64,000 bases of DNA from Lysobacterales bacterium (GTDB lineage: Bacteria > Pseudomonadota > Gammaproteobacteria > Xanthomonadales > Ahniellaceae): NCBI GenBank assembly GCA_016721845.1, contig JADKHK010000013.1:310001-374000 (forward strand). The letters run 5' to 3'. This document shows, piece after piece, positions 9,113-17,711 of this stretch. Made by a program: the position numbers and the translations under genes. The notes beneath the pieces were generated by a model, which was not told the origin of the DNA, searched no databases, and worked only from the letters and a program-made list of their open reading frames with translations. The stretch's first letter is position 1; the number at the start of each line of letters is the position of its first letter.

Positions 9113-9140
9113 CGAAGTGAATGAACGTTCATTCTCTTCG
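9113..9140. promoter_or_regulatory. TetR-type palindromic operator upstream of the RND pump
   Basis: A 28-bp inverted repeat with a single mismatched pair. Its central 16 bases, GAATGAACGTTCATTC (9119-9134), are a perfect palindrome. Operators of this form are typical of TetR/AcrR repressors, and a TetR gene lies at the end of the same locus. A TTGATT at 9107-9112 with a weak -10-like CATTCT at 9130-9135 would place the palindrome across the promoter spacer, which suits repression. The promoter reading is inference. Confidence 0.82.
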
Positions 9141-9182
9141 CCCGGGCCTGGACCCGCCCCCTCATTTCCGTCGAGCACCCTC

Positions 9183-10325
9183 ATGCCGAATCTCTCTTTC
9201 TGGCGCATTTTCGCCGCGTTGTCGTTCGCTGCAGCCCTGTCCGCGTGCGGAAAGACGGCGGCGCCCGCTGCTCCGCCACCGACCGCCGTCACCGTGGTGA
9301 CCTTGAAGACCGCACCGTTGACCTTGACCCGTGAATTGCCCGGTCGCACCACGCCCTTCCTGGTGGCCGAAGTGCGGCCGCAGGTCACCGGCCTGGTCAC
9401 CGCGCGCCTGTTCACCGAGGGCGGCCTGGTCCAGTCCGGCGACGCCCTGTATCAGCTCGATGACGCGACCTACCGCGCCGACACCGCCAGTGCCGAAGCG
9501 GCCGTCGCTCGGGCGAATGCGCTGCTCGAATCGGCCCAGCTGAAGGCCCGGCGCGCCGACGAATTGATCAAGATCCATGCAATCAGCACCCAGGATCACG
9601 ACAACGCCGTCGCCGCATTGCGTGAGGCCGAAGCCGATGTCGGTGTTGCCAAGGCAGCGTTGCAGTCGGCTCGGGTGCGACTCGGCTACAGCCGCATCAC
9701 GGCGCCGATTGCCGGCCGCATCGGCAAATCGTCGGTGACCGCCGGTGCGCTGGTGACCGCCAACCAGTCGGAATCGCTCGCGACCATCCAGGAGCTTGAT
9801 CCGATCCACGTCGATCTGTCGCAGTCGAGCAGTGAACTGCTCGCCTTGCGCAAGGCCCTCGGTGACGATTTCCAGGGCGCCAAGGACTATCCGGTCACGA
9901 TCCTGCTGGAAGACGGCAGCCGCTACGACCAGGAAGGCAAACTCACCTTTGCCGATGTCAGTGTCGATCCGGCGACCGGCAGCTTCGCGCTGCGTGTGGT
10001 GGTGCCGAATCCGCGCGGTGTGTTGTTGCCCGGCATGTACGTTCGCGCCGTGGTCGGCAGTGGCACCTTGCAGGATGCCCTGCTGGTGCCCCAGCAGGGC
10101 ATCAGCCGCGATCCCAAGGGCGCCGCCAGCGCGATGATCGTGACCGGCGAAGGCAAGGTGGAGCCACGTACCGTGCAGGTCGATCGCACGGTCGGCGACC
10201 ACTGGCTCGTCACCGGCGGGCTGTCGGCGGGGGATCGCGTCATCGTCGAAGGCCTGCAGAAGGTGCGTCCCGGGGCGATCGTGGTCGCGACGGAAGCGGC
10301 ACCCGCTGCCGCGCCGACGCGCTGA
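9183..10325 (+). CDS. RND efflux periplasmic adaptor lipoprotein (MexA/AcrA family)
   Basis: The 380-residue membrane-fusion subunit that links an inner-membrane RND pump to an outer-membrane channel. A lipoprotein signal ends in LSAC (Cys22), predicting lipid anchoring in the periplasm. The biotinyl-lipoyl/hairpin region (about 45-190, with PQVTGLVTARLFTEGGLVQ and PIAGRIGKSSVTAGALV) is followed by the beta-barrel and membrane-proximal domains. The start at 9183 is chosen because it begins the lipoprotein signal; an earlier in-frame GTG at 9117 overlaps the operator. The pump gene follows after 12 bases. No outer-membrane factor gene is present, so a TolC/OprM-type channel must come from elsewhere. 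Confidence 0.93.
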   Translation: MPNLSFWRIFAALSFAAALSACGKTAAPAAPPPTAVTVVTLKTAPLTLTRELPGRTTPFLVAEVRPQVTGLVTARLFTEGGLVQSGDALYQLDDATYRADTASAEAAVARANALLESAQLKARRADELIKIHAISTQDHDNAVAALREAEADVGVAKAALQSARVRLGYSRITAPIAGRIGKSSVTAGALVTANQSESLATIQELDPIHVDLSQSSSELLALRKALGDDFQGAKDYPVTILLEDGSRYDQEGKLTFADVSVDPATGSFALRVVVPNPRGVLLPGMYVRAVVGSGTLQDALLVPQQGISRDPKGAASAMIVTGEGKVEPRTVQVDRTVGDHWLVTGGLSAGDRVIVEGLQKVRPGAIVVATEAAPAAAPTR

Positions 10326-10337
10326 GCGGAGCACGTC

Positions 10338-13300
10338 ATGGCCCGATTCTTCATCGATCGACCGGTGTTCGCGTGGGTGATCGCGATCATCATCATGCTC
10401 GCCGGCCTGCTGTCGGTGACCCAGCTGCCGATCTCGCGTTATCCCGACATCGCGCCGCCCTCGGTCACCGTCAATGCCACGTATCCTGGTGCGACGGCGC
10501 AAGCGGTCGAGAACTCGGTGACCCAGATCATCGAACAGTCGATGACCGGACTCGACGGGCTGCAGTACATGTCCTCGACCAGCGATTCGAACGGTGCCGT
10601 CGCGGTGACGCTGACGTTTTCGAACGGCACCGATCCCGATATCGCCCAGGTCCAGGTCCAGAACAAGTTGCAGGTCGCGACCGCGCTGCTCCCGCAGATC
10701 GTGCAGCAGCAGGGTCTGCGCGTGGACAAGGCACGCGCCGGCTTCCTGCAGGTGGTCGGCTTCGTCTCCGCCGATGGCAGCATGGATCGCAACGACATCG
10801 CCGACTACGTCTCGTCCAATGTCGTCGACCAGCTCAGTCGCGTGCCTGGCGTCGGCAGCGTGCAGGTGTTCGGCGGCAAGTACGCGATGCGCGTCTGGCT
10901 CGATCCGGCCAAGCTCGCGACGTACCGGCTGGTGCCGAGCGACATCGTGTCCGCGATCCGTGCCCAGAATGCCCAGGTTGCCGCCGGTCAGCTTGGCGGC
11001 ACGCCGGCGATCGACGGCCAGCAGATCAACGCCACGATCACCGCCCAGGATCGACTGCAATCGGTGGAGCAGTTCGCGGCGATCGTGTTGCGCAGCCATG
11101 CCGATGGTTCGGTATTGCGCCTCGGCGACGTCGCGCGGGTCGAGCTCGGTTCCGAGAACTACACGGTGGTCAGCCGCTACAACGGCCAGCCGGCGACCGG
11201 GGTCGCGATCATGCTGGCCTCGGGCGCGAATGCGCTGGCCACGGCCGATGCCGTCGCCGCGAAGATCGAACAGATGCGACCGGCCTTTCCGCATGGCCTC
11301 AAGACCGTCTTGCCGTTCGACACCACGCCCTTCGTGCGCGTGTCGATCCACGAAGTGCTGAAGACCCTGGCCGAGGCCGTCGTGCTGGTCTTCCTGGTCA
11401 TCTACCTGTTCCTGCAGAACTTCCGCGCCACCCTGATCCCGACCATCGCGGTGCCGGTGGTGCTGCTCGGTACGCTCGCGGTGCTGCAGGCGCTCGGCTT
11501 CTCGATCAACATGCTGACCATGTTCGCGATGGTGCTGGCGATCGGCCTGCTCGTCGATGACGCCATCGTCGTGGTTGAGAACGTCGAACGCGTGATGAGC
11601 GAGGAAGGATTGTCGCCGCTCGAGGCAACGCGCAAGTCGATGGACCAGATCACCGGTGCACTCGTCGGCATCGGCGTGGTGCTGGCCGCGGTGTTCGTGC
11701 CTATGGCCTTCCTGCAGGGGTCGACCGGCGTGATCTATCGCCAGTTCACCGCGACCATCGTGTCGGCGATGGGCTTGTCGGTGCTGGTCGCGATCGTGCT
11801 GACGCCGGCCCTGTGCGCGACCATGCTGTCGCCGTTGAAGAAGGGCGAGCATCACGGCGAACACGGCTTCTTCGGCTGGTTCAATCGCAGCTTCGAGCGC
11901 GGCAACCGGGGTTATCGCGGTCTGGTCGGGCGCATGCTCGCCCGCAGCGGTCGCTTCCTGCTCGTCTATGCCGCACTCGCCGTGGTGATGGGCGTGGTCT
12001 ATCTGCGGGTGCCGTCCTCGTTCCTGCCCGACGAGGACCAGGGCATCCTGTTCACGATCGTGCAGACCCCGGTCGGCGCGACCCAGCAGCGCACGCAGAA
12101 AGTGATGACCCAGGTCGAAGACCATTACCAGCAGAACGAGGCCGGGCTGATCGAGTCGGTGTTCGCCGTGCAGGGCTTCAGTTTTTCGGGCGGCGGCCAG
12201 AACAACGGCATGGCCTTCGTCAAGCTCAAGGACTGGGAGCTGCGCAAGGATGCAGCATCAGGTGTCACCGCGATGGCCGGGCGGGCGATGGGCGCATTCG
12301 GCCAGATCAAGGACGCGATGGTGTTCGCGGTCGCACCGCCACCGGTCACCGAACTCGGCACCACCGGCGGCTTCAACCTCTATCTGAAGGACAACGCCGG
12401 GCTCGGTCATCGCGCCCTCGTGGAGGCGCGTGGCCAACTGCTGGCCTTGGCCGGCAAGAGCCCCTTGCTGACCGGCGTGCGCCCGAACGGCCAGGAGGAC
12501 CAGCCGCAGTTCAAGCTCGACATCGACACCGAAAAGGCGAGTGCGCTCGGCGTCGGCACCGAGGCCATCAACAGCACGCTGACCGTCGCCTGGGGTGGCC
12601 AGTACGTTGACGACTTCATCGACCGCAATCGCGTGAAGCGTGTCTACGTGCAGTCCGACGCGCCGTTTCGCATGGTGCCGGAGGATTTCAACCGCTGGTA
12701 TGTGCGCAATGCCGGCGGCGACATGGTGCCGTTCTCCGCATTCGCGAGCTGGCGCTGGACCTACGGTTCGCCACGCCTGGAACGCTACAACGGCGTGCCC
12801 GCGATCAACCTCACCGGCATGCCCGCCGAGGGCGTGAGTTCCGGCGCCGCCATGGCCGAGATGGAACGCCTTGCGGCCGAGTTGCCGGCGGGCGTCGGCA
12901 TCGAGTGGAGCGGCCAGTCCTTCCAGGAGCGCGTCGCGGACGAACAGACGCCGATGCTCTACGCATTGTCGCTGCTGATCGTGTTCCTGTGTTTGGCGGC
13001 CCTGTACGAAAGCTGGTCGATCCCGACCTCGGTACTGATGGTCGTGCCGCTCGGCATTCTCGGCACAGTGTTGTTCACCTGGCTGCGCGGCCTGGAACGC
13101 GACGTCTACTTCCAGGTCGGCATGCTCACGACGGTCGGATTGGCCAGCAAGAACGCGGTGCTGATCATCGAGTTCGCGAAGGCCAATGTCGAACGCGGCA
13201 TGGGCTTGATCGAAGGCACGCTGGCCGCGATCGGCGATCGCCTGCGCCCGATCCTGATGACCTCGATCGCGTTCGGTTTCGGCGTGCTGCCGCTGGCGAT

Positions 13301-13463
13301 CGCGACCGGCGCCGGTTCGGGGGCGCAGCGCGCGATCGGCACCGGCGTGATCGGCGGCATGCTGTTCGGCACCTTCCTCGGCATCTTCTTCATTCCGCTG
13401 TTCTTCGTCACCGTGCGCCGCCGCTTCGGAGGTGCGCGTCGCGCTCCGGAGTCGGCGGCGTGA
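10338..13463 (+). CDS. RND multidrug efflux pump, AcrB/MexB (HAE1) family
   Basis: A 1041-residue inner-membrane proton/drug antiporter, the standard length. It has the N-terminal MARFFIDRPVFAWVIAI, a large periplasmic loop after TM1, TM2-6 with the proton-relay pair Asp407-Asp408 in GLLVDDAIVVVENVERV (same numbering as E. coli AcrB), a second periplasmic loop, and GLASKNAVLIIEF carrying the conserved relay lysine of TM10. It would trimerise with the upstream adaptor and a TolC-type channel. The stop overlaps the GTG start of the downstream TetR gene. Confidence 0.96.
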   Translation: MARFFIDRPVFAWVIAIIIMLAGLLSVTQLPISRYPDIAPPSVTVNATYPGATAQAVENSVTQIIEQSMTGLDGLQYMSSTSDSNGAVAVTLTFSNGTDPDIAQVQVQNKLQVATALLPQIVQQQGLRVDKARAGFLQVVGFVSADGSMDRNDIADYVSSNVVDQLSRVPGVGSVQVFGGKYAMRVWLDPAKLATYRLVPSDIVSAIRAQNAQVAAGQLGGTPAIDGQQINATITAQDRLQSVEQFAAIVLRSHADGSVLRLGDVARVELGSENYTVVSRYNGQPATGVAIMLASGANALATADAVAAKIEQMRPAFPHGLKTVLPFDTTPFVRVSIHEVLKTLAEAVVLVFLVIYLFLQNFRATLIPTIAVPVVLLGTLAVLQALGFSINMLTMFAMVLAIGLLVDDAIVVVENVERVMSEEGLSPLEATRKSMDQITGALVGIGVVLAAVFVPMAFLQGSTGVIYRQFTATIVSAMGLSVLVAIVLTPALCATMLSPLKKGEHHGEHGFFGWFNRSFERGNRGYRGLVGRMLARSGRFLLVYAALAVVMGVVYLRVPSSFLPDEDQGILFTIVQTPVGATQQRTQKVMTQVEDHYQQNEAGLIESVFAVQGFSFSGGGQNNGMAFVKLKDWELRKDAASGVTAMAGRAMGAFGQIKDAMVFAVAPPPVTELGTTGGFNLYLKDNAGLGHRALVEARGQLLALAGKSPLLTGVRPNGQEDQPQFKLDIDTEKASALGVGTEAINSTLTVAWGGQYVDDFIDRNRVKRVYVQSDAPFRMVPEDFNRWYVRNAGGDMVPFSAFASWRWTYGSPRLERYNGVPAINLTGMPAEGVSSGAAMAEMERLAAELPAGVGIEWSGQSFQERVADEQTPMLYALSLLIVFLCLAALYESWSIPTSVLMVVPLGILGTVLFTWLRGLERDVYFQVGMLTTVGLASKNAVLIIEFAKANVERGMGLIEGTLAAIGDRLRPILMTSIAFGFGVLPLAIATGAGSGAQRAIGTGVIGGMLFGTFLGIFFIPLFFVTVRRRFGGARRAPESAA

Positions 13464-14056
13464 GCGCCATCATCGCGAACGATCGGGCCGCGGCGCAGCG
13501 CGATCGCATCCTCTGCGCCGCGCGTCAGTGCTTCATCGAACATGGTTTCCACGCGGCGAGCATGGCCAGCATCGCCGAAGCGGCGGACATGAGCGCGGGC
13601 CTGATCTATCGGTATTTCGACAGCAAGAACGCGATCATTCTCGCCATCATCGAGCGCCAGCTGGCGGAGAAGCGGGCCGACATCGCGGCACTCCAACCTG
13701 GTGCGGATTTCGCCCAGCGGGTGCGCGACCTGGTCGCGAAGTGGCGCGGCGGCGATGTCCGCACGATGAATCCGACCCTGTTCCTCGAAATGAGCGCGCT
13801 GGCATCACGTGATCCGCAGATTGCATCGGCGCTCAGCGAGTCGGACCGTGTCACCCGTTCCGATTTCGCCACCTGGCTGGTCCAGCGTGCCGCGTCCGGG
13901 AGTGTGCCGATGAGCGCCGCTGACGCCGAGACTCGCGCATTCGCGCTGCAATGCCTGATCGAAGGGCTGGCCGTACGCATCGTGCGCGAACCCGACCTGT
14001 CGGAGCCGATGCTGGCCGACATGCTGGCGATGAACCTGCCGGTGCTGATCCGCTGA
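13460..14056 (+). CDS. TetR/AcrR-family repressor, probable regulator of the RND pump
   Basis: 198 residues. The N-terminal TetR helix-turn-helix (about 15-60) reads RILCAARQCFIEHGFHAASM ending GLIYRYFDSKNAI, and is followed by an all-helical ligand/dimer domain. It starts at a GTG inside the pump's stop region (GTGA overlap), so it is translationally coupled to the pump gene. Because its gene is last in the operon it would repress, it most likely acts at the palindrome at 9113-9140 in an autoregulatory loop. Ligand unknown. Confidence 0.9.
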   Translation: MSAIIANDRAAAQRDRILCAARQCFIEHGFHAASMASIAEAADMSAGLIYRYFDSKNAIILAIIERQLAEKRADIAALQPGADFAQRVRDLVAKWRGGDVRTMNPTLFLEMSALASRDPQIASALSESDRVTRSDFATWLVQRAASGSVPMSAADAETRAFALQCLIEGLAVRIVREPDLSEPMLADMLAMNLPVLIR

Positions 14057-14070
14057 GCGAGGTGCGCAAA

Positions 14071-14102
14071 CGACAACGGCCCGCTGTTCGCGGGCCGTCG
14101 TG
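14071..14102. terminator. Hairpin between convergent tetR and M35 protease genes
   Basis: A perfect 9-bp stem, ACGGCCCGC (14076-14084) and GCGGGCCGT (14090-14098), with a TGTTC loop, lies between two convergent genes. There is no long T run on either strand, so it is a plausible but not classical bidirectional terminator. Confidence 0.55.
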
Positions 14103-14122
14103 TAGGACGTGGTGCGGGGCGG

Positions 14123-15217
14123 TCAGTTCTGCGCCGGCGTGTTTTCCGAGAAGTACTCGTGGCTGTCGGCGTTCTTGATGGCGCTCGCCGGGTTGCTGAT
14201 CGCGAGATTCTTCGCGCCGGTCTGGCCGTAGACGATGTCATCGGTATTGCCGAGCACGTCGAAATGGCTGAGCTCGTGGATGATCGTGCCGGCCTTCGAA
14301 TCGGTGCCGGTGTTCGGCGCCGACCAGAACGCATTGCACAGGTACACGCGGTAGGGCTGGGTCGGATAGACGTAGGCGTAGGCGCTGGACGTGCAACCAC
14401 AGTTGAAAGTGAGCTTGGTGTTCGACAGCGCGTATTCGATGCGGTCGTAGTTGCCCTTGACCGAACTGAAACGCGAACTGGTGGCGGTGCCGAACCAGGT
14501 CTTGTAGCGCGTGGTGACCGTGCTGTAGGTCTTGCTGGTGAAGTAGCTGTCCGAGTTGATGCCATAGCTGCGTGCCGACGTCAGCGCGGTCTTGATCGAG
14601 CTCTGGCGGGTGGTCGAGCAGCTTTCGAACGCCGGCGTCGGATTCAGCGCCTTCATCCCGATCGGGAAGACTTCTTCGTAATTGTTCGGAATGCCACTGC
14701 CGTCGACCCAGCGCTGGATCGGGAAGGATTCGACGCGCTTCGACTGGACGTCACGGCGGGCACCATGGTCGTGTGCGTCGCCGGTCTGTGCCAGATCGAT
14801 CGCGTACTTCATCTGGTACTGGCCGGTCGCCGAGAAATCATAGGCTTCGGACAGGTCGATCTCGATCGACTTGGCTTCACCCGGCTGCAGGGTCATCCAG
14901 TCGTCGGGCGCGGGTGCGCCACGCTTGATCCAGCGGCCGTTGTAGTCCGAATCCATGCCGCCGACATTGACGTCGAACAGGTCGTGCTCGATGCCGAAGA
15001 ACGGCGTCTGCCATTTCAGGACGCTGATCGCTTCGTTGCCTTCGTTGCGCATCGTGAAGGTGACCGCAGAGCCGATGTCCTGGCGGGCCTTGTCCAGCGA
15101 TGGCGCCATGACGACGCTCAAGCCTGCAGCCTGTACCGACGTTGCCGCGAGCGCGGCGGTAATCGACAACACGAGCGTCCCGAGACCGCGAACAGCGGTC
15201 GAATTGCGCTGAATCAT
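14123..15217 (-). CDS. Secreted M35 zinc metalloprotease (peptidyl-Lys endopeptidase/deuterolysin type)
   Basis: A 364-residue exported protease. A signal peptide (about 1-30, ending VQA) is followed by an N-terminal beta-rich domain (about 35-165) and the M35 (aspzincin) catalytic domain. The zinc site is visible: HELSH at 314-318 plus the aspartate-bearing GNTDDIVYG just after, the family's variant of GTxxDxxYG. A strong ribosome site (GGGGAGAG) precedes the start. It is transcribed divergently from the zinc-uptake operon and shares its 258-base intergenic region, which contains a Zur box. No C-terminal GFE tail (ends NTPAQN). Confidence 0.92.
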   Translation of the reverse strand: MIQRNSTAVRGLGTLVLSITAALAATSVQAAGLSVVMAPSLDKARQDIGSAVTFTMRNEGNEAISVLKWQTPFFGIEHDLFDVNVGGMDSDYNGRWIKRGAPAPDDWMTLQPGEAKSIEIDLSEAYDFSATGQYQMKYAIDLAQTGDAHDHGARRDVQSKRVESFPIQRWVDGSGIPNNYEEVFPIGMKALNPTPAFESCSTTRQSSIKTALTSARSYGINSDSYFTSKTYSTVTTRYKTWFGTATSSRFSSVKGNYDRIEYALSNTKLTFNCGCTSSAYAYVYPTQPYRVYLCNAFWSAPNTGTDSKAGTIIHELSHFDVLGNTDDIVYGQTGAKNLAISNPASAIKNADSHEYFSENTPAQN

Positions 15218-15393
15218 GTGCTCTCCCCAGAGTGTTTGTAGGCATGCGTGGATGTTGCCGCTGTGGACAACCGCTCGAAGCTAGCGACGCAGATCGCAGT
15301 TTTGCAACGTGTTTCGATTGCGCGCTGCAGCACGTCCGGGTTGCTGATCGGCGTTGTCGCGACGTGCTGCACGCGCGCATTGCGGATCAAAAC

Positions 15394-15416
15394 TGAGTGT
15401 GACACTATAACATTTC
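15394..15416. promoter_or_regulatory. Zur box (zinc-uptake repressor site)
   Basis: The right half, TATAACATTTC (15406-15416), matches the gammaproteobacterial Zur consensus half-site perfectly, and the left half matches 6 of 11 positions (17 of 22 overall). It lies 60 bases before the porin-like/znuA/znuB operon and includes a -10-like TATAAC (15406-15411), so a bound Zur would block the promoter when zinc is plentiful. It could also affect the divergent M35 gene 177 bases away. Confidence 0.8.
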
Positions 15417-15475
15417 ATGTCGCACTGGTCGGCTGCCTCAGTCGCCCAACCCTCTGTTTATTGGGACCTTATTGA

Positions 15476-16804
15476 ATGAATCGACGCTTGAGCGTGGCAC
15501 TGTGGACCCTGATGTTGACGTCGACCGTTTCGGCGGATCCGCCTTCTGCCACGGACATCGATGCGCTGGAAGCGCGTATCCGTGCGCTGGAGGCGAGCAG
15601 CGTGGCCTTGCAGGCCCAGACCGCCGAGGCCCTTGCGGCGTTGGCGCAAGCGCGCGAGCAGATCGCGGTTCTGCAAGCCGCACCGACTCCGCCGGCCACT
15701 TCGGAGGTGGCGGTTGTCGATGCGGGTGCGGCTGCCAGTGCCAATGCCTTCAATCCGGCCATCAGCATCATCCTCAATGGGGGCTATGCCCATCACTCGC
15801 TGGATCCGGCCGACTACGCGCTGGCCGGCTTCGCGCTGGCGGGCGAGGGTGGTCCCGGTGCGCAGGGGCTGTCGCTGGGCGAAAGCGAGATCTCCTTCGC
15901 CGCGAACATCGATGAAAAATTCTATGGCCAGGTCACGCTCGCCGTGGAGAGCGAGGATGGTGAGGACGGCGTCGGCGTCGAGGAGGCCTACATCGAATCG
16001 ACGGCCCTGCCGGATGGCCTTACCGCGCGCGCCGGGCGGTTCTTCTCGAATATCGGCTACCTGAATACCCACCACGCGCATACCGACGCATTCTCGGATC
16101 GGCCATTGGTCTATCAGGCCCTGCTCGGCAATCAATACGCGGACGATGGCGTGCAATTGCGCTGGATCGCGCCCACCGAGGTCTACCTCGAACTCGGTGG
16201 CGAAGTGATGCGTGGCCAGTCGTTCCCGAGTGGCGGCGCGGCCAACGCGGGAACCGGCGTGCGCACCCTGTTCGCGCATGCCGGCGGCGATGTCGGCGAC
16301 GCGCATTCCTGGCTGGCCGGGGTCTCGGTGCTGGATGCGAGCACCGCGGCGGGCGAGGATGGCTTCAGCGGCGACAACCGCATGTATATCGCCGACTTCA
16401 CCTGGAAATGGGCCCCGAACGGCAACACCCGTGATGGTGGCCTGACCCTGCGCAGCGAATATCTGCGCGACCAGCGTGACGGGCGTCTCATCGACACCGA
16501 ACAGGGCACGGACGAGGTATGGGAAGGCCGACGCGATGGCGCCTATGTCGAAGGCGTGTGGCGCATCAATCGGCAGTGGGACGCCGGCTATCGCTATGAC
16601 CGACTCCGGGCCGACGACCACGGCCCCTACGCCAGTGACGTCGATCCGGTGCGCCACAACCTGATGCTGACTTGGCGCAACAGCGAGTTCAGCTTGATCC
16701 GCCTGCAGTACAGCCATGACGAGCCTGCGCCCGATCTGCGCGACAACGCCATTTCGCTGCAATACCAGGCCGCACTGGGCGCGCACGGCGCGCACAAATT
16801 CTGA
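15476..16804 (+). CDS. Outer-membrane porin-like protein of a zinc-uptake operon
   Basis: 442 residues. A signal peptide (ending about VSA, residue 20) is followed by a coiled-coil stretch rich in Ala/Glu/Leu (about 25-70, ALEARIRALEASSVALQAQT), as at the N-terminus of trimeric phosphate/zinc-type porins. The rest alternates beta strands, as in an outer-membrane barrel (FYGQVTLAVESED, GLTLRSEYLRDQRDG, FSLIRLQYSHD), and ends in Phe (AHKF), the usual barrel signature. Position directly after the Zur box and before znuA suggests it lets zinc or a zinc complex across the outer membrane. That role is inferred from context. Confidence 0.75.
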   Translation: MNRRLSVALWTLMLTSTVSADPPSATDIDALEARIRALEASSVALQAQTAEALAALAQAREQIAVLQAAPTPPATSEVAVVDAGAAASANAFNPAISIILNGGYAHHSLDPADYALAGFALAGEGGPGAQGLSLGESEISFAANIDEKFYGQVTLAVESEDGEDGVGVEEAYIESTALPDGLTARAGRFFSNIGYLNTHHAHTDAFSDRPLVYQALLGNQYADDGVQLRWIAPTEVYLELGGEVMRGQSFPSGGAANAGTGVRTLFAHAGGDVGDAHSWLAGVSVLDASTAAGEDGFSGDNRMYIADFTWKWAPNGNTRDGGLTLRSEYLRDQRDGRLIDTEQGTDEVWEGRRDGAYVEGVWRINRQWDAGYRYDRLRADDHGPYASDVDPVRHNLMLTWRNSEFSLIRLQYSHDEPAPDLRDNAISLQYQAALGAHGAHKF

Positions 16805-16812
16805 GGTTCACG

Positions 16813-17711
16813 ATGCCCATCCGTCCGTTGTTGTTGCTGTGCCTGCCGCCACGTGCGCGTTTCCGGCATCGGCCAAGATTCGCGTGTTCGCTTGCGAGCC
16901 CGAGTGGGCGGCGCTGGTGACCGAGTTGGCCGGCGATGCCGTCGATCTCGATGTCGCGACGTCGGCCCTGCAGGACGTGCATCAGATCGAGGCCAAGCCG
17001 AGTCTGATCGCGAAGTTGCGACGTGCCGACGTGTTGGTCTGCAGCGGCGGCGGGCTCGAAGCAGGCTGGTTGCCGCAGCTGATTCGTCAGGCCGGCAACG
17101 CCCGGGTCGCGTCCGGCAATGGCGCCTTCATGGCGGTCGCGCAGGTGAACACGCTGGAGCGACCGAGCCAGCTCGATCGTGCCGCGGGCGACGTGCATCC
17201 GGAAGGCAATCCGCACATCCAGATGGACCCGCATCGGGTATTGCAGGTGGCCAAGGCGCTGGCGCTGCGACTGCAGCAGGTCGATCCCGCCAACGACGCC
17301 ATCTACACCCGACGTCTCGGCGACTTCGGTACGCGCTGGAGCGCCGCGATCCTGCGCTGGCAGGAGCGCGCGGCGCCGCTGCGCGGGCGCAACATCGTCG
17401 TTCACCACAAGAGCTGGGTCTATCTCGAAGAATGGCTGGGCCTGAAGGAAGTCGGTGCGCTGGAAGCCAAGCCCGGAGTGCCGCCGACCAGTGCCCATCT
17501 GTCGAGCCTCGTTGCCACCACGCAGGGCAGCAATACGCTCGCGATCGTGCGCGCCGCCTATCAGGACGCGAAGGCGAGTCACTGGTTGTCCGAACGCACC
17601 TCGGTGCCGGCGGTGAGCCTGCCGTTGACGGTCGGTGGTGACGAACGCTCGCGGGATCTGTTCGGCCTGTTCGATTCGACCATCGACCTGCTCCTCGGGG
17701 CGGCGAAGTGA
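16813..17711 (+). CDS. znuA: ZnuA-like zinc-binding protein, frameshift in the signal peptide
   Basis: Periplasmic cluster A-I metal-binding protein of an ABC importer. The body (KIRVFACEPEWAALVTELAG onward) is intact, with the family's metal histidines at QDVHQIEAKPS, NPHIQMDP and NIVVHHKSW. It lacks the His-rich loop of many ZnuA proteins. The only good start, ATG at 16813, encodes MPIRPLLLLCLP and then falls out of frame. The continuation AATCAFPASA, a perfect end for that signal peptide, is in another frame, so about one base is missing near 16840-16850. This is either a sequencing error or an inactivating change. A GTG at 16839 would give too short a signal. The Zur box supports zinc over manganese. 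Confidence 0.82.

Noticed and set aside
9162..12125. A 987-codon open frame on the minus strand opposite the RND genes.
   Set aside because: It is antisense to two strongly conserved genes and its composition (His/Arg/Asp-rich) is typical of a GC-rich shadow frame. The same applies to long frames opposite the fungalysin gene (31508-34045), the subtilase (6524-8617) and uvrB (60827-63772).
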